A DNA stretch of 6,438 nucleotides from Actinomycetota bacterium (GTDB lineage Bacteria; Actinomycetota; Actinomycetes; Propionibacteriales; Propionibacteriaceae), in assembly GCA_016213595.1 (NCBI GenBank), contig JACRAA010000236.1, forward strand, positions 1-6,438, in the 5' to 3' direction. The notes under the pieces were generated by a model. It did not search any database and was not told the origin of the DNA. It saw only the letters and a program-made list of their open reading frames with translations. This document shows, piece by piece, positions 1 through 5,944 of the stretch (position 1 is the stretch's first letter; every line of letters starts with the position of its first letter). A program made the position numbers and the translations under genes.

Positions 1-1
1 A

Positions 2-499
2 GTGGTGTACGACGGGGTGCCGCTGGACGGTGTGCACGTCGGGCTGGACGACGACGGACGCATCTCGCTCACGGGACCGACGACCTTCTCGGGCTACCGC
101 CTCGAACCGGAGGCGACAGCGGAGGTGCTCGACGGGCGGACGTTCCTCACGTCCGATCGCGGCGCCTGGGTCGGCGGCAGGCTCGAGGTCCGCGGCAGGA
201 TCGACGACGTCGTCATCTCGGGCGGCGTCAACGTCGACATCGCACAGCTGCAGCGCGTGGTCGACCGCGCGCTGGGGGTCGAGCGTGTCGTCGTCCTCGG
301 TGTGCCGGATCCCCAGTGGGGTGCCAGGATCGTCGCCGTGACCACGTCGGACCTCACGCTCACCGCGCTCCACGACAGCCTTGACGGTCGCGTCGAGCGC
401 TCTGCCCTGCCGCGGGACCTGCGCCGGGTCGACGCCTTCCCCCGGACGAGCAGCGGCAAGATCGACAGGCGGACCATCGCCTCGGAGTGGACGGTCTAG
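2..499 (+). CDS. menE: o-succinylbenzoate-CoA ligase (MenE), C-terminal part, 5' truncated by window edge
   Basis: This is the last 165 codons of an adenylate-forming (ANL superfamily) ligase; the frame is open to the left edge, so the true start lies outside the window. MenE converts o-succinylbenzoate to its CoA thioester with ATP and CoA in cytosolic menaquinone synthesis. Visible ANL motifs, numbered from base 2, are TSDRG (50-54, A7-like), GRIDDVVISGGVNV (65-78, the hinge and A8 region before the mobile C-terminal domain) and PRTSSGKIDRR (147-157, A10), where K153 is the expected adenylation lysine. The domain between them (VERVVVLGVPDPQWG and following) is a normal ANL C-terminal fold. 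The stop TAG at 497-499 overlaps the GTG start of menA by one base. That neighbour is why I choose MenE over a generic acyl-CoA synthetase; the fragment alone would not distinguish them. The A10 lysine and hinge look intact. Confidence 0.85.
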   Translation: MVYDGVPLDGVHVGLDDDGRISLTGPTTFSGYRLEPEATAEVLDGRTFLTSDRGAWVGGRLEVRGRIDDVVISGGVNVDIAQLQRVVDRALGVERVVVLGVPDPQWGARIVAVTTSDLTLTALHDSLDGRVERSALPRDLRRVDAFPRTSSGKIDRRTIASEWTV

Positions 500-1374
500 T
501 GGCCACACCCTCTCAGTGGCTGGCCGGCGCCAGGCCACGGACGCTCCCCGCTGCCGTCTCCCCGGTCGTCGCCGGCTCCGGCGTCGCGTACCTCGCCGGA
601 CACGTCGACCTGGTCGTTGCAGCGCTGTGCCTCCTGGTCGCGCTGGCGCTCCAGGTCGGCGTCAACTATGCCAACGACTACTCCGACGGCATCCGGGGGA
701 CGGACGCTGTACGCGTCGGCCCGATGCGGCTCGTCGGCTCCGCCGCGGCATCACCGCCGGCTGTCAGGAGGGCCGCCTTCGGCTCGTTCGGCATCGCGGC
801 CGTCGCGGGCCTGGCCATCGTGTGGCTCTCAGGACAGTGGTGGCTGCTCGTCGTCGGGGCGGCCGCGATCCTCGCTGCCTGGTTCTACACCGGAGGCGAG
901 CACCCGTACGGCTATGCCGGACTCGGCGAGCTCATGGTGTTCGTGTTCTTCGGGCTGGTCGCCGTCATGGGGACCACGTACGTCCAGGCTCACCGCGTGG
1001 ACGTCGTCGCGTTCGTCGCGTCGGTCGCCGTGGGCCTCGTCGCGTGCCAGGTGCTCGTCGCCAACAACCTGCGCGACATCGACGGGGACCGCGAGGTCGG
1101 CAAGCGCACCCTGGCCACGAGGCTGGGGGAGCGCGGCACCCGGCTGCTCTACGTAGTGATGACGGTCGTCGTCGCGGTGGCGGTCGTCGTCCTCGGCGCA
1201 CTCACGTCGTGGCGGGCCCTGCTCGGGCTCATCGGCGTCGTGGTCCTCGCTGTCGCCACCCGGTCGGTCCTGGCCGGGGCGCAGGGCCGGGCGCTGGTCC
1301 GTGTGCTGCAGCTCACGGGGATCGCCGAGCTGCTCATGGCCGTCGGGCTGGCGCTCGGATGGCTCATCAGTTGA
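499..1374 (+). CDS. menA: 1,4-dihydroxy-2-naphthoate polyprenyltransferase (MenA)
   Basis: An integral membrane UbiA-superfamily enzyme that attaches a polyprenyl chain to DHNA, giving demethylmenaquinone. From the GTG at 499 it has 291 residues, normal for MenA. The first Asp-rich motif is NDYSDGIRGTD (59-69) and the second is NNLRDIDGDREVGKRT (189-204); these bind the Mg-diphosphate of the prenyl donor. An N-terminal WLAGARPRTLPAAVSPV (7-23) stretch is typical of MenA, and about eight or nine hydrophobic helices follow (for example 36-56, 97-130, 145-162, 168-189, 217-237, 241-262, 270-290). Start choice: GTG 499 overlaps the menE stop as TAGTG and has GGAG at 484-487, 11 bases upstream. 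An in-frame GTG at 487 would add only MDGL and lies further inside menE. The one-base overlap implies co-transcription and probable translational coupling with menE. The gene ends 12 bases before the stop of the convergent PLDc_N gene. Confidence 0.93.
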   Translation: MATPSQWLAGARPRTLPAAVSPVVAGSGVAYLAGHVDLVVAALCLLVALALQVGVNYANDYSDGIRGTDAVRVGPMRLVGSAAASPPAVRRAAFGSFGIAAVAGLAIVWLSGQWWLLVVGAAAILAAWFYTGGEHPYGYAGLGELMVFVFFGLVAVMGTTYVQAHRVDVVAFVASVAVGLVACQVLVANNLRDIDGDREVGKRTLATRLGERGTRLLYVVMTVVVAVAVVVLGALTSWRALLGLIGVVVLAVATRSVLAGAQGRALVRVLQLTGIAELLMAVGLALGWLIS

Positions 1375-1386
1375 GCGTGGCCGGTC

Positions 1387-1683
1387 TCACTCCTGCGCCT
1401 GGTGGCGCCGTGCGGCGATGAGGCGCTCAAGGTAGGCGAGGTAGGCCGGGTTGTCGTCGGTGGCGGTGTTCTCCAGAAGGTACGCTCCCGGACCTGCCGG
1501 TGCCCGCACGGCCCTGGGCCGCCCGTAGACCACCCAGAGCAGCGGGCCGAGCACGGGCACTGCCGCCGCGCGGAGCCAGTGCCCGCGGGTGAAGCTGCGA
1601 AGCTCGCACTCGTACGACGAGGCCACGTCGAGCATGGCGACGAGCGACACGACGATGACACCAGCAAGGCTCAGCCCGAGCAT
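1387..1683 (-). CDS. Small PLDc_N-domain membrane protein
   Basis: A 98-residue protein with two hydrophobic segments (about 2-19 and 38-53). The second, LRAAAVPVLGPLLWVVYGRP (37-56), matches the phospholipase D/cardiolipin synthase N-terminal domain (PLDc_N, Pfam 13396), a membrane anchor usually ending in a GRP turn. No HKD catalytic motif follows, so this is the stand-alone form common in actinobacteria, whose function is unknown. The C-terminal tail carries DDNPAYLAYLERLIAARR (76-93), an acidic then basic helix, probably cytosolic. The frame is open further upstream to 1773, but I start at ATG 1681-1683, because GGAGG lies five bases before it and the hydrophobic segment begins at once. 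It is convergent with menA and divergent from the following + strand gene. A functional link to menaquinone synthesis is not shown. Confidence 0.8.
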   Translation of the reverse strand: MLGLSLAGVIVVSLVAMLDVASSYECELRSFTRGHWLRAAAVPVLGPLLWVVYGRPRAVRAPAGPGAYLLENTATDDNPAYLAYLERLIAARRHQAQE

Positions 1684-1688
1684 CGGAA

Positions 1689-1693
1689 CCTCC
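1689..1693 (-). promoter_or_regulatory. Shine-Dalgarno sequence of the PLDc_N gene
   Basis: The - strand reads GGAGG here, five bases before the ATG at 1683. This decides the start in favour of the 98-residue form over longer in-frame readings that begin as far up as 1773. Confidence 0.7.
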
Positions 1694-1818
1694 ACTCCGC
1701 GAACTCGCTCACACCTTCGCACCGGGCCCCCGCCTGACGAGCGGAAATGAGAGATCTCACGTCCACCGCTCACCTACGTCCTCACGCCTCCCGCCTCTGG
1801 CACCATGCCATCGACGAG

Positions 1819-1823
1819 AGGAG
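1819..1823 (+). promoter_or_regulatory. Shine-Dalgarno sequence of the Pro-rich membrane protein gene
   Basis: AGGAG lies inside the purine run GAGAGGAGAG, four bases before GTG 1828. It supports GTG 1828 over the in-frame ATG at 1747, which has no good Shine-Dalgarno and whose extra 27 residues (His/Arg-rich) look like untranslated leader. Confidence 0.6.
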
Positions 1824-1827
1824 AGCG

Positions 1828-2790
1828 GTGACCCACCCGCCCTACGGCCCGAGCAGCCCCGGCAACCCTGCGCCGCCCCAGCCGGTCTTCGAGAGGTTCC
1901 CCGCGTACGACACGCTGTCGCCCTCGAGCCCGTACACCGTGGTCTTCGAGCCCTGGCCTGCTCGCCCGCGAGTCCCGGACGACGAGGACGGCGTCCGGGT
2001 CCCCGCGGAGCCAGCCTCGGCGGCCTCGCCGGTCGACCTGCGCGCGCCGGCCGTGGCTGTGGCCCTCGCCGAGGGGGAGGGCTCCCAGGCCGGCCCGACC
2101 GACGACGGACAGTCCGCCGAGGACCACGAGCCAGCGGTGGTGCCCAGGCCGTACGTCGCGGCCCCGCAGCAGTACATCCCGGCCGGCCCGCCCGCCGGAC
2201 CCGGCCAGCCCTCGCTCGCACCCACGTTCCTGACGCCGGCCCCGACCCTGCCGTCCTCGCCGTACGGAGGCCCGCCCGAGCCGTCGCACGGAGGCCCCGA
2301 CCCCTACCTGGCACTCCTGCAACGGCACAAGGCCCCGCCGGGGTTCGGGTCGGCCAGGCCGCGGACGGAGAACGTCGGGCGCGGGCTCGCGATGGCGTCG
2401 CTCGCCGTGGTCGGGGGCTGCGTCCTGAGCGCGTTCGTCTACCACCTGGGTTTCGTCGCCTCGATCGTTGCGCTCGCCATGGGCGCAGCCGGCATCTTCC
2501 TCTACGCGAAGGGGGCCGGAGCGCCGCCACGCAAGGGCGGCCCGGCGCTCGTCGTCCTGCTCATCGCCGGCATCCTGCTCGCGTGGGTCTGCTCGGTCGC
2601 CACCGAGCTCTACTTCTTCTACGTCCACAGGACAGGCACGACAGGCGGCGCGCTCGTGTTCGTCCTCAGCAGCGTCCTCTCGTTCGACCTGTTCAAGGCC
2701 ATGTTGAAGGACTTCCTGATCTTCGTGGGCTTCGGCGTGCTCGGCATCTTCAGCGTCGCGAGGCGGCTGCTCTCCGGTCGCGTCCGCTGA
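1828..2790 (+). CDS. Unrecognised membrane protein with long proline-rich cytosolic N-terminus
   Basis: From GTG 1828 the protein has 320 residues; I do not recognise a named family. Residues 1 to about 160 are rich in Pro, Ala, Gly and Glu/Asp, predicted disordered, with short repeats such as SPY followed by Pro (34-36 and 144-146). A short segment, DPYLALLQRHKAPPGFG (158-174), links to a membrane domain with hydrophobic segments at about 186-206, 209-227, 239-263, 274-284 (weak) and 295-311, ending in Arg-rich LLSGRVR. There is no signal peptide, so the disordered part should be cytosolic. This Pro-rich tail plus C-terminal helix bundle resembles many actinobacterial DUF4190/DUF4870-like proteins, but I see no decisive motif. 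Base composition and third-position GC look like its neighbours. It is divergent from the PLDc_N gene (144 bases between starts), and its TGA stop abuts the stop of the convergent nuclease gene. The function is unknown; a role at the envelope is only a guess. Confidence 0.75.
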   Translation: MTHPPYGPSSPGNPAPPQPVFERFPAYDTLSPSSPYTVVFEPWPARPRVPDDEDGVRVPAEPASAASPVDLRAPAVAVALAEGEGSQAGPTDDGQSAEDHEPAVVPRPYVAAPQQYIPAGPPAGPGQPSLAPTFLTPAPTLPSSPYGGPPEPSHGGPDPYLALLQRHKAPPGFGSARPRTENVGRGLAMASLAVVGGCVLSAFVYHLGFVASIVALAMGAAGIFLYAKGAGAPPRKGGPALVVLLIAGILLAWVCSVATELYFFYVHRTGTTGGALVFVLSSVLSFDLFKAMLKDFLIFVGFGVLGIFSVARRLLSGRVR

Positions 2791-2807
2791 TCAGCCGGTC
2801 GCCGGAG
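2772..2807. terminator. Candidate bidirectional terminator between convergent genes
   Basis: CTCCGG (2772-2777) is the reverse complement of CCGGAG (2802-2807). Nearly concentric inside is a perfect 10-base palindrome, GCTGATCAGC (2786-2795), made partly from the two abutting stop codons (TGA on +, TCA on + for the - strand gene). There is no T-tract on either side, so it is not a classic intrinsic terminator, though high-GC actinobacteria often lack the T-tail. Two convergent genes with no spacer need some termination or tolerate antisense overlap. The arms lie within coding sequence, so part of the symmetry may be chance. Confidence 0.3.
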
Positions 2808-4530
2808 GTGCACCGGCCCGCAGCCAGGCCCGGAGGGCATGGGTGGCTCGCACGTCGTCCTCGTTGTAGTCCAGGACTCGTTGGGTGAGCTCCAGACGGA
2901 CGTCGTCGGTCTCGGCGTTGACCGCGTCGGCGAACCAGGACTGGCTGTTGAGGCCGCCGGGGTTGTCGTCGCGCCACGAGAACCCGGAGCCCGAGTGCGC
3001 CACCTGCTTGAGGCCCAGCCCGTACGTGCCGAAGAAGTGGGTCCGGATGAGCTCGAACAGGTCGAAGAACCCCTCCTCGGCGAAACGCGCCGCCCAGACG
3101 AACGGCTCCCGGCTGTACGACTCGGCGAGCCGCTGGATCCGCAGCACCTCGTAGCGGGAGTAGTGGAAGACCCGGACGGAGGTGCCCGACGACTCGACGA
3201 GGTCGCGCAGCCAGGTCAGCGCCTCGTCGGCGAGCCGTCGCTCCGCGGCTTCGGTCAGCTCGGAGAAGTCGGAGAACGCGACGTACGTGGGCGGGTCCTC
3301 TGTGCGGGTGTCCGTGACGAGGAAGCCCCAGAGGTAGACGTGGTCGTCGGCGGAGGTCTCGATGTCGAAGTCGACCTCGATCTCCGCGCTCGGCACGACG
3401 AGCGGTTCGTCGTCGACCCGCTCCAGCTCGACACCGCTCACCATCAGCTGGGCTCGATGCGCCGCGATCCGCAGTCTCTCCTCCCCGCCGGGCCGATGGG
3501 CCACCTCGGGCAGGTACGAGGGGAGCAGGGCGTCGAGGTCGACGGACGCCAGGTCTGTCAGGGTCGACACGCCGAGCCGGCGGAGGACAGCGATCTCGCG
3601 GACGTCCAGCGGCGACTTGGCGATGCGGAGCGAGAGGTCGTCGTCGCCCAGCTGCGGCAGGCAGGTCTGCCACCACACGCAGCGGTCGCACTCCCGCACC
3701 CTGATCGGCATCACCACGAGCGGCGGGTCCTCGGGGCTGCCCGTCTGCCGCTGCGCCACCGTGGCGACCTTGACGCGAAAAGCGTGCTCGTGGTCGTACC
3801 GCTCGAGCGGGCTCCGCTTCGTCCAGCCCGTCGCTGCGGTGCGGGAGAACGTGCGGATCTGCTTCGCGTCGAGCCGTACCCAGGCCACGCCGAGCCGGTT
3901 GCCGAGCGGCGGGATCTGGTCGGAGCCGATGACCCCGCCGTAAGGGATGCCACCGGCGGCGGTGCCCGCTGCCCCGAGCAGCCGCCAGTAGTGGGCGAGC
4001 TGGAGGAGGTCCGGCTCCCGGCTCGCGACCCGAAGCGCACGACCCGGCACAGGGACGGCGTGGGCGTGGAACGGGTCCTCGAGCGGCGAGATGGGGAACG
4101 GCTCGTGCGTCGGGCCGGGCGTCTGCCGCTCCAGCATCCGGTGCATCTTGACGATCACGGGGTAGTAGCCGGGGCGGGCGTCAGGGGTGTCCTGGCCGCG
4201 CACCCACAGGTCGGCCCGGCCGGACCGGTGCCCGTGCCAGTCGAGAGGCAGCAGCCCTGCGACGATGACCGGCACTCCATCTGCCATGGCCGCCAACGTG
4301 GCCGCCACCTGCACGTCGTGGGGCGCGTCGCGCAGCGTGCGGCAGTCGACCGCGTGCGGGACGGTCTCGAGAACGCGGCGGAGCACGTCTGCCTTGAAGG
4401 GGGCACCTCCGGCGAACAGCTCCTGCAGCGACTCGTCCAGCTCGGGCCGTTCCAGACCGGGCAGGAACGCGTTCTGCGTCTTGACCGGACAGCTGCGCGC
4501 CGCGTAGGCGTCGAGGACGAACTCGGTCAC
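2791..4530 (-). CDS. TM0106-family RecB-like nuclease with C-terminal RNase H-like exonuclease domain
   Basis: A 579-residue protein from GTG 4530, resembling COG2251/TM0106 proteins (predicted RecB-family nucleases). Domains in order: an N-terminal RecB/Cas4-like region with C14 (ARSCPVKTQN), HRSGRADLWV (101-110, D107 as candidate motif II Asp) and YYPVIVKMHRML (122-133, K128 as candidate motif III Lys); a triplet CDRCVWWQTC (281-290). C14 plus C281, C284 and C290 matches the 1+3 cysteine pattern of 4Fe-4S nucleases such as AddB, Cas4 and Dna2. A helix-hairpin-helix-like stretch follows (about 314-336). The C-terminal YprB-type RNase H-like (DEDD) domain has VDFDIET (386-392, D389/E391), FHYSRYE (455-461), FFDLFELIR (488-496), GLGLKQVA (504-511) and DYNEDDVRA (554-562). 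No helicase domain is fused. The GTG overlaps the menG TGA as GTGA, so translation is probably coupled to menG; no good Shine-Dalgarno is seen. It probably acts on DNA or RNA in the cytosol, but the substrate is unknown. At the usual acidic position two before K128 the residue is I126. Confidence 0.85.
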   Translation of the reverse strand: MTEFVLDAYAARSCPVKTQNAFLPGLERPELDESLQELFAGGAPFKADVLRRVLETVPHAVDCRTLRDAPHDVQVAATLAAMADGVPVIVAGLLPLDWHGHRSGRADLWVRGQDTPDARPGYYPVIVKMHRMLERQTPGPTHEPFPISPLEDPFHAHAVPVPGRALRVASREPDLLQLAHYWRLLGAAGTAAGGIPYGGVIGSDQIPPLGNRLGVAWVRLDAKQIRTFSRTAATGWTKRSPLERYDHEHAFRVKVATVAQRQTGSPEDPPLVVMPIRVRECDRCVWWQTCLPQLGDDDLSLRIAKSPLDVREIAVLRRLGVSTLTDLASVDLDALLPSYLPEVAHRPGGEERLRIAAHRAQLMVSGVELERVDDEPLVVPSAEIEVDFDIETSADDHVYLWGFLVTDTRTEDPPTYVAFSDFSELTEAAERRLADEALTWLRDLVESSGTSVRVFHYSRYEVLRIQRLAESYSREPFVWAARFAEEGFFDLFELIRTHFFGTYGLGLKQVAHSGSGFSWRDDNPGGLNSQSWFADAVNAETDDVRLELTQRVLDYNEDDVRATHALRAWLRAGAPPATG

Positions 4531-5231
4531 AGCGCTCTGCGACCCCTGTGGAGCGCCACGATCCCGCCGACGAGGTTGCGGTGCTCGACGGCTGTCCAGC
4601 CGGAGGCGAGCATGAGCGCGGCCAGCGCCTCCTGGTCGGGCCAGCTCACGATCGACTCCACGAGATAGTCGTACGCCGCCGGGTTCGGCGACACCAGCTT
4701 CGCCACGCCGGGGACGACGACGGGCAGGTAGGTCGTGTACAGGCGACGCCATGGTCCCCAGGTGGGGGCCGAGAACTCGCAGATCACCAGGCGGCCCCCG
4801 GGACGTACGACCCGGAGCAGCTCGGCGAGCGCTGCCGACGTGTCCTGGACGTTGCGCAGGCCGAACGAGATCGTTGCCGCGTCGAAGGCGTCGTCGGCGA
4901 ACGGGAGGGAGAGCGCGTCGCCGGCCACGAACGACAGGTCAGGGTTGCGCCGCCGGCCCTCGGCGAGCATGCCGAGGCTCATGTCGACGCTCACGACCTG
5001 GGCACCGGCCGCGGCGAACGGGACGGAGCTCGTGCCCGTCCCTGCCGCGAGGTCGAGCACGACGTCGCCGGGCTTCGGTGCCACCGCGTCGACGACCGCC
5101 CGCCGCCAGGACCGGTCCAGGCCGAGGGAGGCCACGTCGTTGATGAGGTCGTACCGCGACGCGAGGTGGTCGAACATCCCCGCGACCTCGGCACGGCGCT
5201 TCGCGAGCGTGGCGCGCTGGTTCGTCTGCAC
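4527..5231 (-). CDS. menG: Demethylmenaquinone methyltransferase (MenG/UbiE)
   Basis: A class I SAM-dependent methyltransferase that methylates the ring of demethylmenaquinone, the last step of menaquinone synthesis. From GTG 5231 it has 234 residues, the usual length. Visible are VAGMFDHLASRYDLIND (16-32) and LGLDRSWR (36-43), corresponding to the first UbiE/COQ5 signature; the SAM-binding motif LDLAAGTG (59-66); the acidic end of strand 2 in SVDMS (81-85); AGDALSLPFADDAFDAAT in the middle; SFGLRNV; and RVVRPGGRLVICEFS, the second signature. Start: conserved family sequence begins around NQRATLAKR, so GTG 5231 fits, but the nearest strong Shine-Dalgarno (GGGAGG, - strand of 5247-5252) is 15 bases away. 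An ATG at 5288 (253 residues) is possible but would add atypical residues. It is first in a two-gene - strand unit with the nuclease and divergent from the ABC gene. I call it menG rather than ubiE because menE and menA are close and no ubiquinone gene is seen. Confidence 0.92.
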   Translation of the reverse strand: MQTNQRATLAKRRAEVAGMFDHLASRYDLINDVASLGLDRSWRRAVVDAVAPKPGDVVLDLAAGTGTSSVPFAAAGAQVVSVDMSLGMLAEGRRRNPDLSFVAGDALSLPFADDAFDAATISFGLRNVQDTSAALAELLRVVRPGGRLVICEFSAPTWGPWRRLYTTYLPVVVPGVAKLVSPNPAAYDYLVESIVSWPDQEALAALMLASGWTAVEHRNLVGGIVALHRGRRAL

Positions 5232-5259
5232 GGGGAAAGCATGGCACCTCCCACTGACA

Positions 5260-5279
5260 AGACCTGATTCGTGAGGTCT
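5260..5279. promoter_or_regulatory. Inverted repeat between divergent menG and ABC genes, possible operator
   Basis: AGACCT (5260-5265) and AGGTCT (5274-5279) are perfect 6-base inverted arms around an 8-base spacer. They sit in the 74-base gap between the starts of menG (-) and the ABC ATPase (+). Position and symmetry suit a dimeric repressor or activator site acting on one or both promoters. No regulator is encoded in the window and I do not recognise the motif, so this is only a candidate. Confidence 0.3.
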
Positions 5280-5292
5280 GCGGGACATGCGG

Positions 5293-5298
5293 AACAAT
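5293..5298 (+). promoter_or_regulatory. Possible -10 element for the ABC gene, suggesting a leaderless transcript
   Basis: AACAAT resembles a -10 hexamer and ends seven bases before the ATG at 5306, so transcription could begin at or next to the A of the start codon. No clear Shine-Dalgarno precedes this ATG (only GGAA at 5291-5294, too far at 11 bases). Leaderless mRNAs are common in actinobacteria. No convincing -35 is seen at the expected spacing. Confidence 0.25.
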
Positions 5299-5305
5299 CA
5301 CATCC

Positions 5306-5944
5306 ATGGCGAAGCAGCGCACTCCGGTGCTCAAGGTGTCGAAGCTCTCGAAGGCGTACGGTTCGCACCCGATCGTCACCGACTTCTCCCTCGAGGTGTG
5401 GGCGGGTGACGCCATCGCCCTCACCGGCCGCAACGGTGCCGGCAAGTCCACGATCCTGCGCTGCCTGGTGGGCGCCGACAAGGCCGACGCGGGCACCATC
5501 GAGGTCTGTGGCAACAAGCTGCGCGAGTCCGACCCTGCCGTACGCCGCGACCTCGCCACGGTCATCGACGACCTCGACTTCTTCCCCGACCTGTCGGTCG
5601 TGGAGCACCTGGACCTCCTCGCCCGAGCCCACGGGCTCCCCGACGCGGAGGAGGCGGTCGACGACGTCCTGCACGAAGTGCAGCTCGTCGCGCAGTCGGG
5701 ACAGCTCCCCGGCACCCTCTCGAGCGGACAGCGGCGCCGGCTGGCTCTCGCGACCGCGTTCGTGCGGCCCCGCAAGCTCCTCATCCTCGACGAGCCGGAG
5801 CAGCGGCTCGACGTGGAGGGCGTCGAGTGGCTCGCGAAGCGGCTGAAGGCGGAGCGCGAGGCCGGTCTTGCCATCGTCATGGCGAGCCACGAGCCTGCCC
5901 TCGTCGACGTCGTCGCCACGAGGACGATCCGGGTGGGCGCATGA
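5306..5944 (+). CDS. ABC transporter ATP-binding protein with atypical Q-loop
   Basis: A 212-residue stand-alone nucleotide-binding domain that should power a membrane subunit from the cytosolic face. Motifs in order: A-loop region SKAYGSHPIV (15-24, Y18), Walker A GRNGAGKST (41-49), Q-loop region ATVIDDLDFFPDLSVVEHL (84-102), signature LSSGQRRRLALA (138-149), Walker B LLILDEP (158-164, with D162 and E163), D-loop EQRLD (165-169), and H-switch ASHE (193-196, H195). Walker A, Walker B, the glutamate and the switch histidine are intact, so it should hydrolyse ATP. The usual Q-loop glutamine is absent: the corresponding position is Asp (D88/D89). The D-loop reads RLD rather than SALD. ATG 5306 is the only good start. 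The stop TGA overlaps the ATG of the next gene (ATGA), pointing to a two-subunit exporter made in one operon. The substrate is unknown; the short NBD with a FFPDLSV motif is exporter-like. Confidence 0.88.
   Translation: MAKQRTPVLKVSKLSKAYGSHPIVTDFSLEVWAGDAIALTGRNGAGKSTILRCLVGADKADAGTIEVCGNKLRESDPAVRRDLATVIDDLDFFPDLSVVEHLDLLARAHGLPDAEEAVDDVLHEVQLVAQSGQLPGTLSSGQRRRLALATAFVRPRKLLILDEPEQRLDVEGVEWLAKRLKAEREAGLAIVMASHEPALVDVVATRTIRVGA

Noticed and set aside
1362..1376. Stem GCTCA-N5-TGAGC over the menA stop as a terminator
   Set aside because: Only five base pairs and no T-tract; too weak in this GC-rich sequence to call.
381..1421. 346-codon + strand frame overlapping menE and menA
   Set aside because: Arg/Gly/Pro-rich shadow of menA in another frame; no recognisable motif.
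1774..2628. 284-codon - strand frame opposite the Pro-rich membrane protein
   Set aside because: The + strand frame gives plausible membrane helices and has a Shine-Dalgarno. The - strand frame is charged low-complexity sequence without motifs.
2839..4668. 609-codon open frame on the + strand opposite the nuclease
   Set aside because: It is the antisense shadow of the nuclease gene. It is Arg/Val/Gly/Asp-rich with no domain motifs, while the - strand carries clear Fe-S and exonuclease motifs.
4531..4752. N-terminal extension of the nuclease up to 4752
   Set aside because: The extra 74 residues are Arg/Pro/Gly-rich and lie over the menG coding end in another frame. GTG 4530 overlapping the menG stop fits better.
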